This document shows, one piece after another, positions 47,416 through 56,633 of a stretch of 64,000 bases of DNA; positions within the stretch are counted from its first letter, which is position 1, and every line of letters starts with the position of its first letter. Source of the DNA: Helicobacter ganmani (GTDB lineage: Bacteria > Campylobacterota > Campylobacteria > Campylobacterales > Helicobacteraceae); NCBI RefSeq assembly GCF_003364315.1, contig NZ_NXLS01000002.1:62001-126000 (forward strand), given 5' to 3'. The translations under genes and the position numbers were made by a program. The notes under the pieces were generated by a model. That model worked only from the letters and a program-made list of their open reading frames with translations. It was not told where the DNA came from and made no database searches.

Positions 47416-48404
47416 ATGCTAAACAAAATAATGGGGGAGGGGGGCAAAATAAATTAGAATCCTTTATCCACGATAAAAGACTTTGGATTCTCTCTCTTTT
47501 TAAAAATGCAAAACAACACCAAAAAATCAAAGCGAGACTTCAACAACTAGAACAACAGAATAAAGATCTTATCTTTCAGAACAATACACAAAAGAATGCC
47601 TTAAAAAAACTCACCCCACAAGCTTATCTTCGCAAAATAGAAATCCACCTAGCAGAGCATTGCAATTTAAATTGCTTTAGTTGCAATCATTTCTCTCAAT
47701 TAGCCCCACAAGGTTTCCCAGATTTAGAAAAGTTTGAAAAAGATATAGAAAAACTTGCACAAATCACGCACAAACTCATTTCCTTAATCGTCTTTACAGG
47801 TGGTGAGCCACTTTTAAATCCCAACTGCAAGAACTTCTTTGCTATCACTAGGAAGCATTTTCCAGACTCTAAAATTTGGCTCATTACTAATGGAATCTTA
47901 CTTGAAAAACAATCCAAAGACTTTTGGGAGTCTTGTAAAGAAAATAAGATTGAACTGCATCCAACAAAATATCCTATTAAAGTAAATTGGGAATTTGTGG
48001 AATCGCAGTGTAAGGAGTATGGGATTCCATTAATTTTTTATGACAATTCTCAAATCCAAAAGACTTCCTACAAAACAATTTTAGAACCACAAGGCAATTT
48101 AGATTGTTTTCATAGCTTCATAGGTTGTCATCAGGCAAACAACTGCACACATTTTAAAAATGGTAAAATCTATCCTTGTAGTGTTGCACCCAATATCCAT
48201 TATTTCAACTCCGCTTTTAACCAAAACCTGCCAATCACCCCACTAGATTCCATTGATATTTACAAGGCAAAAGATTATAATGAGATTTTGCAATTCCTAG
48301 CCAAACCTATTCCCTTTTGTCGTTTCTGCAATCTAGCCAAATGGAAAAGCATTGGGGAATGGAAAACTTCCAAAAAGGACATTTCGGAGTATTTGGAGCT
48401 TTAA
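47416..48404 (+). CDS. radical SAM protein, out of frame at a G tract (OFF as read)
   Basis: A radical SAM enzyme that is not translated as read. ATG 47416 follows AAGGA by 6 nt, but its frame stops at TAG 47455 after the GGGGGAGGGGGG tract. The other frame is open from the tract to 48404. Adding one G would give about 329 residues: a helical N-terminus (FIHDKRLWILSLFKN, QQLEQQNKDL), the radical SAM cluster EHCNLNCFSCNHF (CxxxCxxC), FTGGEPLLNP, ITNGILL, and a Cys-rich C-terminus (CFHSFIGCHQANNCTHF, YPCSV, FCRFC) like a SPASM domain. Similar proteins occur in capsule and LPS loci. The only start within the open frame, GTG 47997, would give a fragment lacking the catalytic Cys. Confidence 0.75.
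47433..47444 (+). repeat. interrupted G tract (5 G, A, 6 G)
   Basis: The tract follows codon 5 of the radical SAM gene. The A between two short G runs should lower slippage, so the OFF state may be fixed or nearly so. Seven G in the second run would restore the frame. Confidence 0.85.
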
Positions 48405-48412
48405 GGCGAGAT

Positions 48413-48500
48413 TTTGGATTATGGATTGCTTCATCTCACTTCGCTTTACTTTTCGCAAAGAAAAGTTGGTGTGCGTCCTTGCAAGGATACCTGTTTCACC
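48413..48500. repeat. dispersed repeat overlapping the xseA 3' end
   Basis: The sequence 'ttatggattgcttcatctcacttcgctt...ttcgcaaag...gcgtccttgcaagg' is one of the clearest copies of the dispersed family. It begins in the short gap between two convergent genes and supplies the stop and the last codons of xseA. Confidence 0.6.
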
Positions 48501-49723
48501 TCCGCTTGAAGCGTCGCGCTCTTATCCTGCAATTCCAAAATTGTATGTGGTGTAATCTCTGCCAAACATTGGATTTTTTTTCCATTGCGCAAAACGCAAG
48601 CATAGCCATTTTTCTGATAATTTTCAGGATTCTTTGCGCGAAATTCAGCCTTTAACCTTTCTAACTGCATAGATTTTTTGCCTATTAGTTGCGGAATCTT
48701 TAAATGAATCTGGAAGCTTGGATTCTGTAATTTCAACGCACACAAGGCAATCTTATGCGCAATCCTCTGCCCTAAAAACAAATCAAGATTGTCAAGATTC
48801 TGCTTTGCCTGCTCTATTTTATTAAAAAGCAAATTTTTTTCTATCAAAAATGCACTTTTTTGAAGTTGATTTACTTTTCCTTGCAAAACCCTTGAGAATC
48901 GCTCACTAAGCGTGTTTTGCATTGTATCTAAGTTCATCAACCATTCGTTTTTATCTGGCAATAGAATCTCCATTGCTGCTGAAGGAGTGGGAGCACGCAA
49001 ATCCGCTACAAAATCACTTAGCACGATGTCTGGCTCGTGCCCAATAGCCGAAACAATAGGAGTATTTGCATTGAAAATACTCTCAATAACTAAAGGTTCA
49101 TTAAAAGCCCACAAATCCTCCAAACTCCCGCCACCACGCGCCAATACAATGCAATCCACTCCCAAATTATCTGCAATTTGAATATTTTTAGCAATACTTT
49201 CTTTTGCTCCCTCGCCTTGCACAAGCGTATTGATTGCAATAAACTCAACAAGATTCCATCTTTTTTCTGCGACTTTCAGCATATCGTGCAACACAGCACC
49301 CGTATTTGAAGTCAGCAAGGCAATTTTTTGGGGAAACTTTAGCAAAGGTTTTTTATTTTCAAAATAACCTTTGGCTTTATAGGATTCTTTGAGCTGCTCA
49401 AAAGCCAATGTGAGCTCTCCGATTCCGCTTGGTAATGCGCTAATACAATTCAACTGATAGTCCCCACGTGGAGGATAAACACTAATTGCGCCTTGCAATG
49501 TTAGGCTCATTCCCTCTTGGATTTGGAATCGCAAACGTGCAGCATTTCCGCGGAACATTACGCATTTAATGCTAGAATCTTTGTCTTTTAATGTGAAATA
49601 CAAATGCCCGCTAGAATGGTGGGTAAAGTTACTCACCTCCCCGCTCACACTCACTTGTAAAAAAGTTGCCTCTAACAGACTTTTTATCTGTGCGTTTAGC
49701 TCACTCACACTTAGAGTTTTCAT
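48446..49723 (-). CDS. xseA: exodeoxyribonuclease VII large subunit XseA
   Basis: The large subunit of ExoVII, which degrades single-stranded DNA. An OB-fold domain (about 18-100, VSGEVSNFTHHSSGHLYFTL and VMFRGNAARLRF) is followed by the catalytic domain (ARGGGSLEDLWAFNEP near 195; SAIGHEPDIVLSDFVADLRA near 223). A long coiled-coil region ends in LRNGKKIQ and AEITPH. The last ~16 residues (KQVSLQGRTPTFLCEK) are encoded by a dispersed repeat and are probably not ancestral. The start ATG overlaps the pycB stop (TAATG). Confidence 0.94.
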   Translation of the reverse strand: MKTLSVSELNAQIKSLLEATFLQVSVSGEVSNFTHHSSGHLYFTLKDKDSSIKCVMFRGNAARLRFQIQEGMSLTLQGAISVYPPRGDYQLNCISALPSGIGELTLAFEQLKESYKAKGYFENKKPLLKFPQKIALLTSNTGAVLHDMLKVAEKRWNLVEFIAINTLVQGEGAKESIAKNIQIADNLGVDCIVLARGGGSLEDLWAFNEPLVIESIFNANTPIVSAIGHEPDIVLSDFVADLRAPTPSAAMEILLPDKNEWLMNLDTMQNTLSERFSRVLQGKVNQLQKSAFLIEKNLLFNKIEQAKQNLDNLDLFLGQRIAHKIALCALKLQNPSFQIHLKIPQLIGKKSMQLERLKAEFRAKNPENYQKNGYACVLRNGKKIQCLAEITPHTILELQDKSATLQAEVKQVSLQGRTPTFLCEK

Positions 49724-51513
49724 TATTCTACAAGCATAATCGCAAGGTTTGCACTAATTTGTTGCCCTTCTTTGGCATAAATTTCTTTGATTTCTCCACC
49801 AATCGTTGCTAGCACTTGATTTTCCATTTTCATAGCTTCCACGATTGCTAGCACATCACCCTCTTTGATTTTATCTCCCACTTGCACTTTAAGTTTCGTC
49901 AAATTTCCTGGCATTGGCGAAATAATATGCCCCGGCAGGCTTGCTTGAGGCAAAGAATCGGATTTTTTGCTAGGGACTTTGCTAGAATCTTTCTCACTAG
50001 ATTCTACAAGAACTTCTTTCAAATCCCCATTCACACGCACAAAAAATGGTCTCACATTTTCATCTTTTGCCCCGCTTCCCTCAATTTTAATATTGTAAGT
50101 CTCTCCGTGCAAATTGATTGTAAATTCTTTTGCCATTGGAGCATTTGCGCCCTCAAAGGTTGTAAGAGCCTCTGGACTTAGACGATTTTCATTGCGTTCG
50201 CTTAAGAATTGCTTCGCGATTCCACCAAAAATCACATAAGAAATCACATCGGTTTCACTTTTAGCAAAGCCTTGAGATTCCTCACGCGCCCTTTGCAACT
50301 CTGACTCTAACCTATCTGCTGGACGCTCTGTAATGATTTCCTCTCCCTCTGCTTGGATTCTCTCTATTAATTCTTTTGCAATTGGAGCTGGCGTCTTGCC
50401 ATAATAGCCTTTAATAATATTCTTAGATTCCGTTGTGAGTGTTTTATAACGCGTTTGTGCTAGGACATTTAACACCGCCTGTGTGCCAACAATCTGACTA
50501 GAAGGAGTAACAAGCGGGGGATAGCCGAAATCTTTACGCACATTTGGAATTTCTGCTAAGACTTCGTCCATTTTGTCTAACGCATTTTGTTCTTTTAGTT
50601 GATGTGCCATATTAGAAATCATACCGCCAGGAATTTGATTGACAAGTACGCGGGTATCAATTTGATTGTATTCAGATTCAAATTTCTTATATTTTCTGCG
50701 ATTCCGCTTCAAAATCTCTGCAGCTTTTTCCATAATTTCTAAATCTAATTTTGTATCCCACTGCGTGCCTTGCAATGTCGCCACAATGGATTGCGTGCAA
50801 GGGTGGCTTGTACCCTCTGCTAGCGCAGAGTTAGAACAATCCACGCTATCTACTCCTGCTTCAATAGCTTTCAAATGCGAGCCAAAGGCGAATCCAGCGG
50901 TGGAATGTGTATGTAATGCCAAAGGCAAACCAATCTCACTTTTCAATGCTTTGACAAGCTCAAAGGTAGCATTAGGCGTAATCAAACCTGCCATATCTTT
51001 GATTGCCAAAGAATCGCAACCGCGCTTTGCTAATTCCTTACCATATTCCACAAAACTTTGAATCGTATGCACAGGCGAGGTGGTATAGCAAATTGCTCCT
51101 TGTGCGTGTTTGCCTTGCTTTTTAACCTCATCAATAGAAACTTCCAAATTACGAATGTCGTTTAACGCATCAAAGATTCTAAAAATATCCACCCCATTTT
51201 GAGCGGAAAGTCGCACAAACTCACGCACCACATCGTCTGCATAATGGCGATAACCAATGAGATTCTGTCCGCGCAAAAGCATTTGGATTGGAGTTTTTTT
51301 GAAAATTTCTTTAAAGATTGCTAATCGCTCAAAAGGGTCTTCTTTTAAATATCGCAAACAGGCATCATAAGTCGCTCCACCCCACACTTCTACACTATAA
51401 AATCCCACTTGTTCAAAAGTTTGCGCCGCTTCTATCATATCCTCTGTGCGCATACGCGTTGCAAGCAAAGATTGATGTCCATCTCTTAGGCTATTTTCAG
51501 TGATTTTTATCAT
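49723..51513 (-). CDS. pycB: pyruvate carboxylase subunit B / oxaloacetate decarboxylase alpha-type
   Basis: The carboxyltransferase plus biotin-carrier subunit of a two-part pyruvate carboxylase, or the alpha subunit of an oxaloacetate decarboxylase. The metal-binding TIM barrel opens with TENSLRDGHQSLLATRM (5-21), with AIKDMAGLITP near 170 and the LALHTHSTAG metal ligands near 194. The biotinyl domain is at the C-terminus, with EAMKMENQ carrying the biotinyl Lys near 563. No PycA or sodium-pump subunits are in the window. I favour pycB because Campylobacter uses it in anaplerosis. An inverted repeat lies 72 nt upstream. Confidence 0.9.
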   Translation of the reverse strand: MIKITENSLRDGHQSLLATRMRTEDMIEAAQTFEQVGFYSVEVWGGATYDACLRYLKEDPFERLAIFKEIFKKTPIQMLLRGQNLIGYRHYADDVVREFVRLSAQNGVDIFRIFDALNDIRNLEVSIDEVKKQGKHAQGAICYTTSPVHTIQSFVEYGKELAKRGCDSLAIKDMAGLITPNATFELVKALKSEIGLPLALHTHSTAGFAFGSHLKAIEAGVDSVDCSNSALAEGTSHPCTQSIVATLQGTQWDTKLDLEIMEKAAEILKRNRRKYKKFESEYNQIDTRVLVNQIPGGMISNMAHQLKEQNALDKMDEVLAEIPNVRKDFGYPPLVTPSSQIVGTQAVLNVLAQTRYKTLTTESKNIIKGYYGKTPAPIAKELIERIQAEGEEIITERPADRLESELQRAREESQGFAKSETDVISYVIFGGIAKQFLSERNENRLSPEALTTFEGANAPMAKEFTINLHGETYNIKIEGSGAKDENVRPFFVRVNGDLKEVLVESSEKDSSKVPSKKSDSLPQASLPGHIISPMPGNLTKLKVQVGDKIKEGDVLAIVEAMKMENQVLATIGGEIKEIYAKEGQQISANLAIMLVE

Positions 51514-51584
51514 AATACAAACTCCAAATATTAAGTTTTGAGCTCATATTATAACAACAAATTACAATCTTTGAAGTGTATTGT

Positions 51585-51607
51585 GATAATTTTGTATCAA
51601 AATTATC
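51585..51607 (-). promoter_or_regulatory. 9-bp inverted repeat upstream of pycB
   Basis: GATAATTTT and AAAATTATC flank GTATC. A related half, GATTATTTTTGTATCAT, follows at 51614-51630. This could be an operator for pycB. AT-rich, Fur-box-like spacing is possible but not diagnostic. Downstream, 51660-51760 has degraded dispersed-repeat sequence and no gene. Confidence 0.4.
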
Positions 51608-51772
51608 AAGAATGATTATTTTTGTATCATATACGAGAAATTTAAGAAAAAAGGAAATAAGATTCCACTGCGCATTGCAGGCGATACGAAGAATTCTATG
51701 ATATTAGCAATATACGATTCTACAATTTTTTATGTGCAAAGCACAAATCCGCAATGGTTCTTGTTAGGCTTA

Positions 51773-51970
51773 CTATTTTGCAGAGTTTGTGGAGTTTGCA
51801 ATTTGTTTGGAATACAAAATCATCAATCTTTCGTTCTGTTCTGTGCTGTTTAGATGGATTGTGCCGCCACTTTTATTCTCGCTTTTGCTTTGGCTTGAGG
51901 ATTTGTTCACCTCTAATTCTACCACTTCAAAAAAACTACAAAAACTAAGTCCTTCATCAAGAAATTCCAT
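51773..51970 (-). CDS. small hypothetical protein (65 aa)
   Basis: A short reading frame supported mainly by a good ribosome site, AAGGAG, 6 nt before ATG 51970. The product would be Ser- and Asn-rich, with no signal peptide, no transmembrane helix and no motif I recognise. It lies in the gap between pycB and mreC on the same strand as mreC. An equal-length frame on the opposite strand lacks a ribosome site. Expression is unproven. Confidence 0.4.
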   Translation of the reverse strand: MEFLDEGLSFCSFFEVVELEVNKSSSQSKSENKSGGTIHLNSTEQNERLMILYSKQIANSTNSAK

Positions 51971-52121
51971 TTTTAACTCCTTATTTAATCTATAAAATAG
52001 GAAGCAAATTTCATTCCTTTTTTGTAATTTAAGATTCTGTGAGATTCTAAAACAATCAATTCTTATGAAAAATAATGGAAAACCAATCAACTACCAATTT
52101 GAAATTTTATAACGAAGAGTA

Positions 52122-52982
52122 TCAATGTGGAATTGCTAGATTAGATGTGTCCAAACCCTCCTCCGACATTTCTTGGGATTCTGTGGCATTGCTCTCTGCA
52201 CTAACAACAAAAGGGGAAATATTCACATCAACAAGCCAATAAAATCTCGTAACTTCATCTAAAGCAGGCTTTACCTTGGCAATCTGATAACCCTGTCGTA
52301 ACTCAATAGATTCAACAATACCCACTAAAATTCCGGGATAAAAAATATTGTCATCGCCACTTGTTCGCACAATTTCGCCGACTTCAATTTTGGGATACAA
52401 GGGAATATAATCTACAATAAAACCTTTATTAATATCGTATTTTGCGATTCCTTGTGATTTTCTATCGCCTACTACAACACTATAATTGCATTTCTCATCT
52501 CCATTCAAAAAGCCTTCCAAACGCCGATTTTGCAAAACCGCAATTCCCGCAACCTTATTATCATTAATTAGCCCAAAAATCGTTCCATTTTGATAAGTTT
52601 TATTAGTTTTATATTCTAGCCATATTTTTTTATAATCATTCATACGCACAAACGAAATCATACGCACAAATGTGAGTTCTGGCATATTTAAACGCAAAGG
52701 GGAATGAATAGAGTCTAACAAATCGTTATATTCAATCTTTAGAGCTTCAAGCAAATATTCTACTTGCTGTTTATCTCTCAAAGAATCTGAAAGTTGTTTG
52801 ATTTGTTCTGCTTGATGAAAATGACGTTGAATTGCCTTTAATATATTGCTATTGAAGTTTAAGATTCCTATCTTGACACTATCGCTTAAAGACAATATCC
52901 TATTTTGCACTTCGGTAGAAATTTTCATTGAAATAAACAATGCAATGAATAAAAAAATCGTCCATAGAAAAACTTTTTTCAT
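52122..52982 (-). CDS. mreC: rod shape-determining protein MreC
   Basis: MreC links the MreB cytoskeleton to PBP2 in the periplasm. One N-terminal helix (FLWTIFLFIALFISMKIS, residues 4-21) is followed by a coiled coil (about 60-95) and the beta-barrel MreC core (IWLEYKTNKTYQNGTIFGLIN, VVVGDRKSQGIAKYDI, GEIVRTSGDDNIFYPGILVG). Length 286 is normal. It follows mreB by 30 nt. The mreD-like candidate is elsewhere, next to PBP2. Confidence 0.95.
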   Translation of the reverse strand: MKKVFLWTIFLFIALFISMKISTEVQNRILSLSDSVKIGILNFNSNILKAIQRHFHQAEQIKQLSDSLRDKQQVEYLLEALKIEYNDLLDSIHSPLRLNMPELTFVRMISFVRMNDYKKIWLEYKTNKTYQNGTIFGLINDNKVAGIAVLQNRRLEGFLNGDEKCNYSVVVGDRKSQGIAKYDINKGFIVDYIPLYPKIEVGEIVRTSGDDNIFYPGILVGIVESIELRQGYQIAKVKPALDEVTRFYWLVDVNISPFVVSAESNATESQEMSEEGLDTSNLAIPH

Positions 52983-53012
52983 CTCTTTTCTATTTATTGT
53001 ATCTCAAAAATC

Positions 53013-54047
53013 TTACTCGTAAGAAGATTGTTGTAAAACATCAATCTCTTCTAGTGCTTTTCCTGTGCCTTTTGCCACGCATAACAAAGGCTCGTCACCC
53101 ACATATACAGGAAGTTTTACCACATCTGAAAGATACTTATCCAATCCACGAATCAATGCTCCGCCGCCTGTTAAGACGATTCCATTCTCTACAATATCTC
53201 CTGCCAAATCCGGTGGCATTTGTTCCAATACATCTTTGAGGGCATTTGAAATCTCTTTTAGCGGTTCTTTCATCGCCTCACGGACATCTTCACTTGTTAA
53301 TTCAATCGTATTGAGCAATCCACTCACTTGATCGCGCCCTTTTACTTGCATTACAAGTGGCTCCTCAAGACTTACAGCAGAACCAATTTGAATTTTAATT
53401 TCCTCTCCTGTTCTCTCCCCAATCAACAAACTATATTTGCGACGCACATAATCTACAACCGCCAAATCTAGTTTATCTCCCGCAACACGTAAAGATTTAG
53501 AAATCACAAGCCCACCTAGAGAAATTACACCGATTTCCGTAGTCCCTCCTCCAATATCTACAACCAAGCTTCCTTTAGGCTCTTTGACAGGCAAACCTGC
53601 GCCAATCGCTGCCGCCATTGGCTCTTCAATCAAAAAGACTTCCCTAGCCCCCGCACTAATTGCAGATTCTTTAACCGCCTTGCGTTCCACTCCTGTCAAA
53701 CCATAAGGTACACAAACAATGATTCTTGGGCGCATTAATGCTTTTCTCCTATGAGCTTTTTCAATAAAATAACGAATCATCTTTTCTGTCATATCAAAAT
53801 CTGCAATCACACCATCTTTCATCGGACGCACTGCTAAAATGCTTCCGGGCGTTTTACCCACCATTTCTTTTGCTTCGTGTCCTACGGCTAAAATCTTATT
53901 CCTACCATGTCTATCATTATGCACAGCAACCACAGAGGGTTCATTAATAATAACACCTTGCCCTTTTACCAAAACAATCGTATTTGCTGTCCCAAGATCA
54001 ATTGAAATATCGTGTGAAAACAATCCAATAACTCTATCTAATAGCAT
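53013..54047 (-). CDS. mreB: rod shape-determining protein MreB (canonical)
   Basis: The actin-like filament protein that guides lateral wall synthesis. Phosphate-1 IDLGTANTIVLVKG is at residues 16-29, LIEEPMAAAIGAGLPV near 139-154 includes the catalytic Glu, phosphate-2 DIGGGTTEIGVISLGG near 164, and VLTGGGALIRGLDKYLS near 290. All key residues are intact, unlike the paralogue at 13.6 kb. Length 344 is normal. It lies 23 nt after clpX. Confidence 0.97.
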   Translation of the reverse strand: MLLDRVIGLFSHDISIDLGTANTIVLVKGQGVIINEPSVVAVHNDRHGRNKILAVGHEAKEMVGKTPGSILAVRPMKDGVIADFDMTEKMIRYFIEKAHRRKALMRPRIIVCVPYGLTGVERKAVKESAISAGAREVFLIEEPMAAAIGAGLPVKEPKGSLVVDIGGGTTEIGVISLGGLVISKSLRVAGDKLDLAVVDYVRRKYSLLIGERTGEEIKIQIGSAVSLEEPLVMQVKGRDQVSGLLNTIELTSEDVREAMKEPLKEISNALKDVLEQMPPDLAGDIVENGIVLTGGGALIRGLDKYLSDVVKLPVYVGDEPLLCVAKGTGKALEEIDVLQQSSYE

Positions 54048-54070
54048 ATCTTTCTCTCTTTACAATGGAT

Positions 54071-55318
54071 TTAAGCACTTTTTTTGCTCGTTTTTTTCTG
54101 TTTTATCAACATCGGCTTTGCAAGTTTTAAAACCGCCTCTTTCGTGATAATTACTTCATAACCTTTCAATTCTGGCAACTCATACATAATATCTAGCATA
54201 ATTTCTTCCATAATTGAACGCAGTCCTCTAGCCCCTGTTTTACGCGCAATCGCAAGATTCGCAATCTCTTCTAATGCTTCATTTTTAAAAGTCAAAGCCA
54301 CCCCATCAAAAGCAAAAAGCTTTTTATATTGTTTTGTCAATGCGTTCTTTGGCTTTTGTAGAATCTCTATCATCGCCTCTTTTGTAATTTCCTCCAAAGT
54401 CGCAAACAAATGCAAACGCCCGATTAATTCTGGAATCAAGCCAAAACTCACCAAATCATCTGGCTCTACTTGCTCTAAAACATTTTCTTGCGCAATTTTT
54501 TCGTTTGCTTTATGATGGAATCCCAAACTATTTCCGCCAATTCTCCGCTCAATAATATCTTTTAATCCATCAAAAGCACCTCCGCAGATAAACAAAATAT
54601 CTTTAGTATCAATTTGGATAAATTCTTGATTGGGGTGCTTTCTGCCACCTTTTGGTGGAACATTCACAACACTACCTTCTATAATTTTCAACAACGCCTG
54701 CTGCACACCCTCTCCTGATACATCTCGCGTAATAGAACGATTCTCTGAAAGCCTTGAGATTTTATCAATCTCATCAATAAACACTATTCCTCTTTGCGCC
54801 CTTTGCACATCACCATCAGCTTCTTGAAGCAAACGCGTTAAAATATTTTCCACATCTTCACCCACATAGCCCGCTTCTGTTAAGCTTGTCGCATCGCAAA
54901 TTGCAATAGGAATATTTAAAAATTTTGCTAATGTCTGCGCCATTAACGTTTTACCGCTTCCGGTAGGACCAATCAATAAGATGTTGGATTTTGCAATCTC
55001 AGTATCGTCCTCCTCTGCTTGCCCTTTAGTTTGCAATACGCGTTTGTAATGATTATAGACTGCAACACTAAAAACTTTCTTGGCTTTTTCTTGACCAATG
55101 ACATACTCATCTAAAACCGCTTTTAATTCTTTGGGAGGCACGATATTTAACTCTTGTTCAAGAGATTCCGGCTCTTCCTCAAAGTGTTGCTCGCCCCCGA
55201 CAAGCAAACTATAAGAAGCAATGATGCAATTTTTGCAAATGCAGACATTATTTCCAGCAATCAATGGATTTTTGTGAGATTCTTTGGACTTGCAAAAATC
55301 ACAAACTTTTTCACTCAT
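54071..55318 (-). CDS. clpX: ATP-dependent protease ATPase subunit ClpX
   Basis: The AAA+ unfoldase for ClpP. The N-terminal zinc-binding domain has [11 protein letters not shown] and ICKNC, Walker A is [12 protein letters not shown] near 123, Walker B is [12 protein letters not shown] near 186, and the pore loop and sensor [11 protein letters not shown] near 300 are present. ATG 55318 (MSEKVCDFC) is the natural start. It overlaps the lpxA stop by 8 nt. An upstream start at 55390 would add 24 residues that duplicate lpxA coding sequence. Confidence 0.97.
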   Translation of the reverse strand: MSEKVCDFCKSKESHKNPLIAGNNVCICKNCIIASYSLLVGGEQHFEEEPESLEQELNIVPPKELKAVLDEYVIGQEKAKKVFSVAVYNHYKRVLQTKGQAEEDDTEIAKSNILLIGPTGSGKTLMAQTLAKFLNIPIAICDATSLTEAGYVGEDVENILTRLLQEADGDVQRAQRGIVFIDEIDKISRLSENRSITRDVSGEGVQQALLKIIEGSVVNVPPKGGRKHPNQEFIQIDTKDILFICGGAFDGLKDIIERRIGGNSLGFHHKANEKIAQENVLEQVEPDDLVSFGLIPELIGRLHLFATLEEITKEAMIEILQKPKNALTKQYKKLFAFDGVALTFKNEALEEIANLAIARKTGARGLRSIMEEIMLDIMYELPELKGYEVIITKEAVLKLAKPMLIKQKKTSKKSA

Positions 55319-56117
55319 TACTTTTCCTTGTAAAAGGGATTCCCCTTGTAGATTGAATAATAAATTCACACATTTTTTTAACATTTGCATCTTTTACGCC
55401 CTCGTCAAGAATTTCCTGTGCGATTTCTTTGATTGGTGCATTACCAAAAAAAAGACGCTTATAGGCATTGTGAATTCTATCCACTTCGTGGTGTTCAAAA
55501 TGTTTGCGCAAACGATGCAGATTTAGCCCTCTTACGACCGCACGATTCCCCTCTGCCATACAAAAAGGAGGAATATCTTGCGAAAGCGCACTCGCTCCTG
55601 CAATCATCGCATAATCTCCCACCTTTACAAACTGATGAATCGGCGTTAAACCACCTACATTAATATGGCTACCCAACACAATATGCCCACCGAGTGTTGC
55701 ACCATTTGCCAAAATGCAAGAATCTCCAACAATACAATCATGTGCAATATGCACATACGCCATTAACAAATTATTACTACCAATAATTGTTTTGCCTCCG
55801 CCGCCCTCTGTGCCCGGATTTATCATCGTAAATTCGCGGATTTTGTTATAATCTCCAAAAATTAGCTCATTAGGTTCGTCATGATATTTCAAATCCTGTG
55901 GTTTTGTACCCAAAGTCGCATTCGGAAAAATCTCATTTCTTTCCCCCAAAGTTGTGTTGCCAAGAATCGTTACATGATTATACAGCTTACAACCTTTTCC
56001 AATTTTCACATCTTTGCCAATCACACAATAATGCCCAATCTCTACACTTTCGCCAATGATTGCACCCTCTTCAATGATAGCAGTATGCGCAATTTTTGCT
56101 GATTTTGCTACACTCAC
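55311..56117 (-). CDS. lpxA: UDP-N-acetylglucosamine acyltransferase LpxA
   Basis: LpxA performs the first step of lipid A synthesis. Left-handed beta-helix hexapeptide repeats run from about residue 8 to 190, with the catalytic His in [14 protein letters not shown] near 122. [11 protein letters not shown] near 98 and [14 protein letters not shown] near 160 are family signatures. The C-terminal helical domain follows. Length 268 is typical. It comes 2 nt after fabZ. Confidence 0.97.
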   Translation of the reverse strand: MSVAKSAKIAHTAIIEEGAIIGESVEIGHYCVIGKDVKIGKGCKLYNHVTILGNTTLGERNEIFPNATLGTKPQDLKYHDEPNELIFGDYNKIREFTMINPGTEGGGGKTIIGSNNLLMAYVHIAHDCIVGDSCILANGATLGGHIVLGSHINVGGLTPIHQFVKVGDYAMIAGASALSQDIPPFCMAEGNRAVVRGLNLHRLRKHFEHHEVDRIHNAYKRLFFGNAPIKEIAQEILDEGVKDANVKKMCEFIIQSTRGIPFTRKSNE

Positions 56118-56119
56118 TT

Positions 56120-56584
56120 TTATACCTTTTTCTCTGTGTTATCTACTACCATTGCTTTTAACTCCGCTTCAGCGACTAATTTTTCTTCCACATAGGCATA
56201 GCCTTGCAATACCCAAATTCCACCTTTATGCTTCAAAACCTCTAATTTATAAGTTAATTTATCGCCCGGAATTACGGGACTTCTAAACTTTGCCTTATCA
56301 ATGCTCATAAAATAAACAATTTTATCGCCTGTATTTTGCGCATTGTCTCCAAACATACTCACAAATGCCAACACGCCACCCGCCTGTGCCATTCCCTCAA
56401 TGATATAAACACCAGGATAAATAGGTTGTGTAGGAAAATGCCCATTAAAAATTTTTTCATTGATTGTAATATTTTTATATGCCTCAATCTTTTCATTAGG
56501 CGTCATAGAAACAATCCTATCTACGAGCAACAAAGGATAGCGATGCGGTAGAATCTCACGAATTTTTTGCACATCATAAATCAT
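56120..56584 (-). CDS. fabZ: 3-hydroxyacyl-ACP dehydratase FabZ
   Basis: The hot-dog-fold dehydratase of fatty acid synthesis. LPHRYPLLLVDRI is at residues 11-23, and the catalytic segment GHFPTQPIYPGVYIIEGMAQAG covers about 48-69, with the active His and Glu. Length 154 is standard. It starts the fabZ-lpxA-clpX-mreB-mreC block. Confidence 0.97.
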   Translation of the reverse strand: MIYDVQKIREILPHRYPLLLVDRIVSMTPNEKIEAYKNITINEKIFNGHFPTQPIYPGVYIIEGMAQAGGVLAFVSMFGDNAQNTGDKIVYFMSIDKAKFRSPVIPGDKLTYKLEVLKHKGGIWVLQGYAYVEEKLVAEAELKAMVVDNTEKKV

Positions 56585-56633
56585 TCAAAATCCTTAAAAA
56601 CTAAAATTAAATTTTAACATAATTTTCATTTGA

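Noticed and set aside
47433-47444. tRNA-Arg 3' end as an integration site for a mobile element carrying the radical SAM gene
   Set aside because: No integrase and no repeated tRNA 3' segment was found downstream. A single gene is present.
51789-51995. Plus-strand reading frame in the pycB-mreC gap
   Set aside because: It has no ribosome site and overlaps the better-supported minus-strand small frame.
54071-55390. Upstream start for clpX at 55390
   Set aside because: The added residues lie wholly within lpxA and are not ClpX-like. ATG 55318 gives the normal zinc-domain start.
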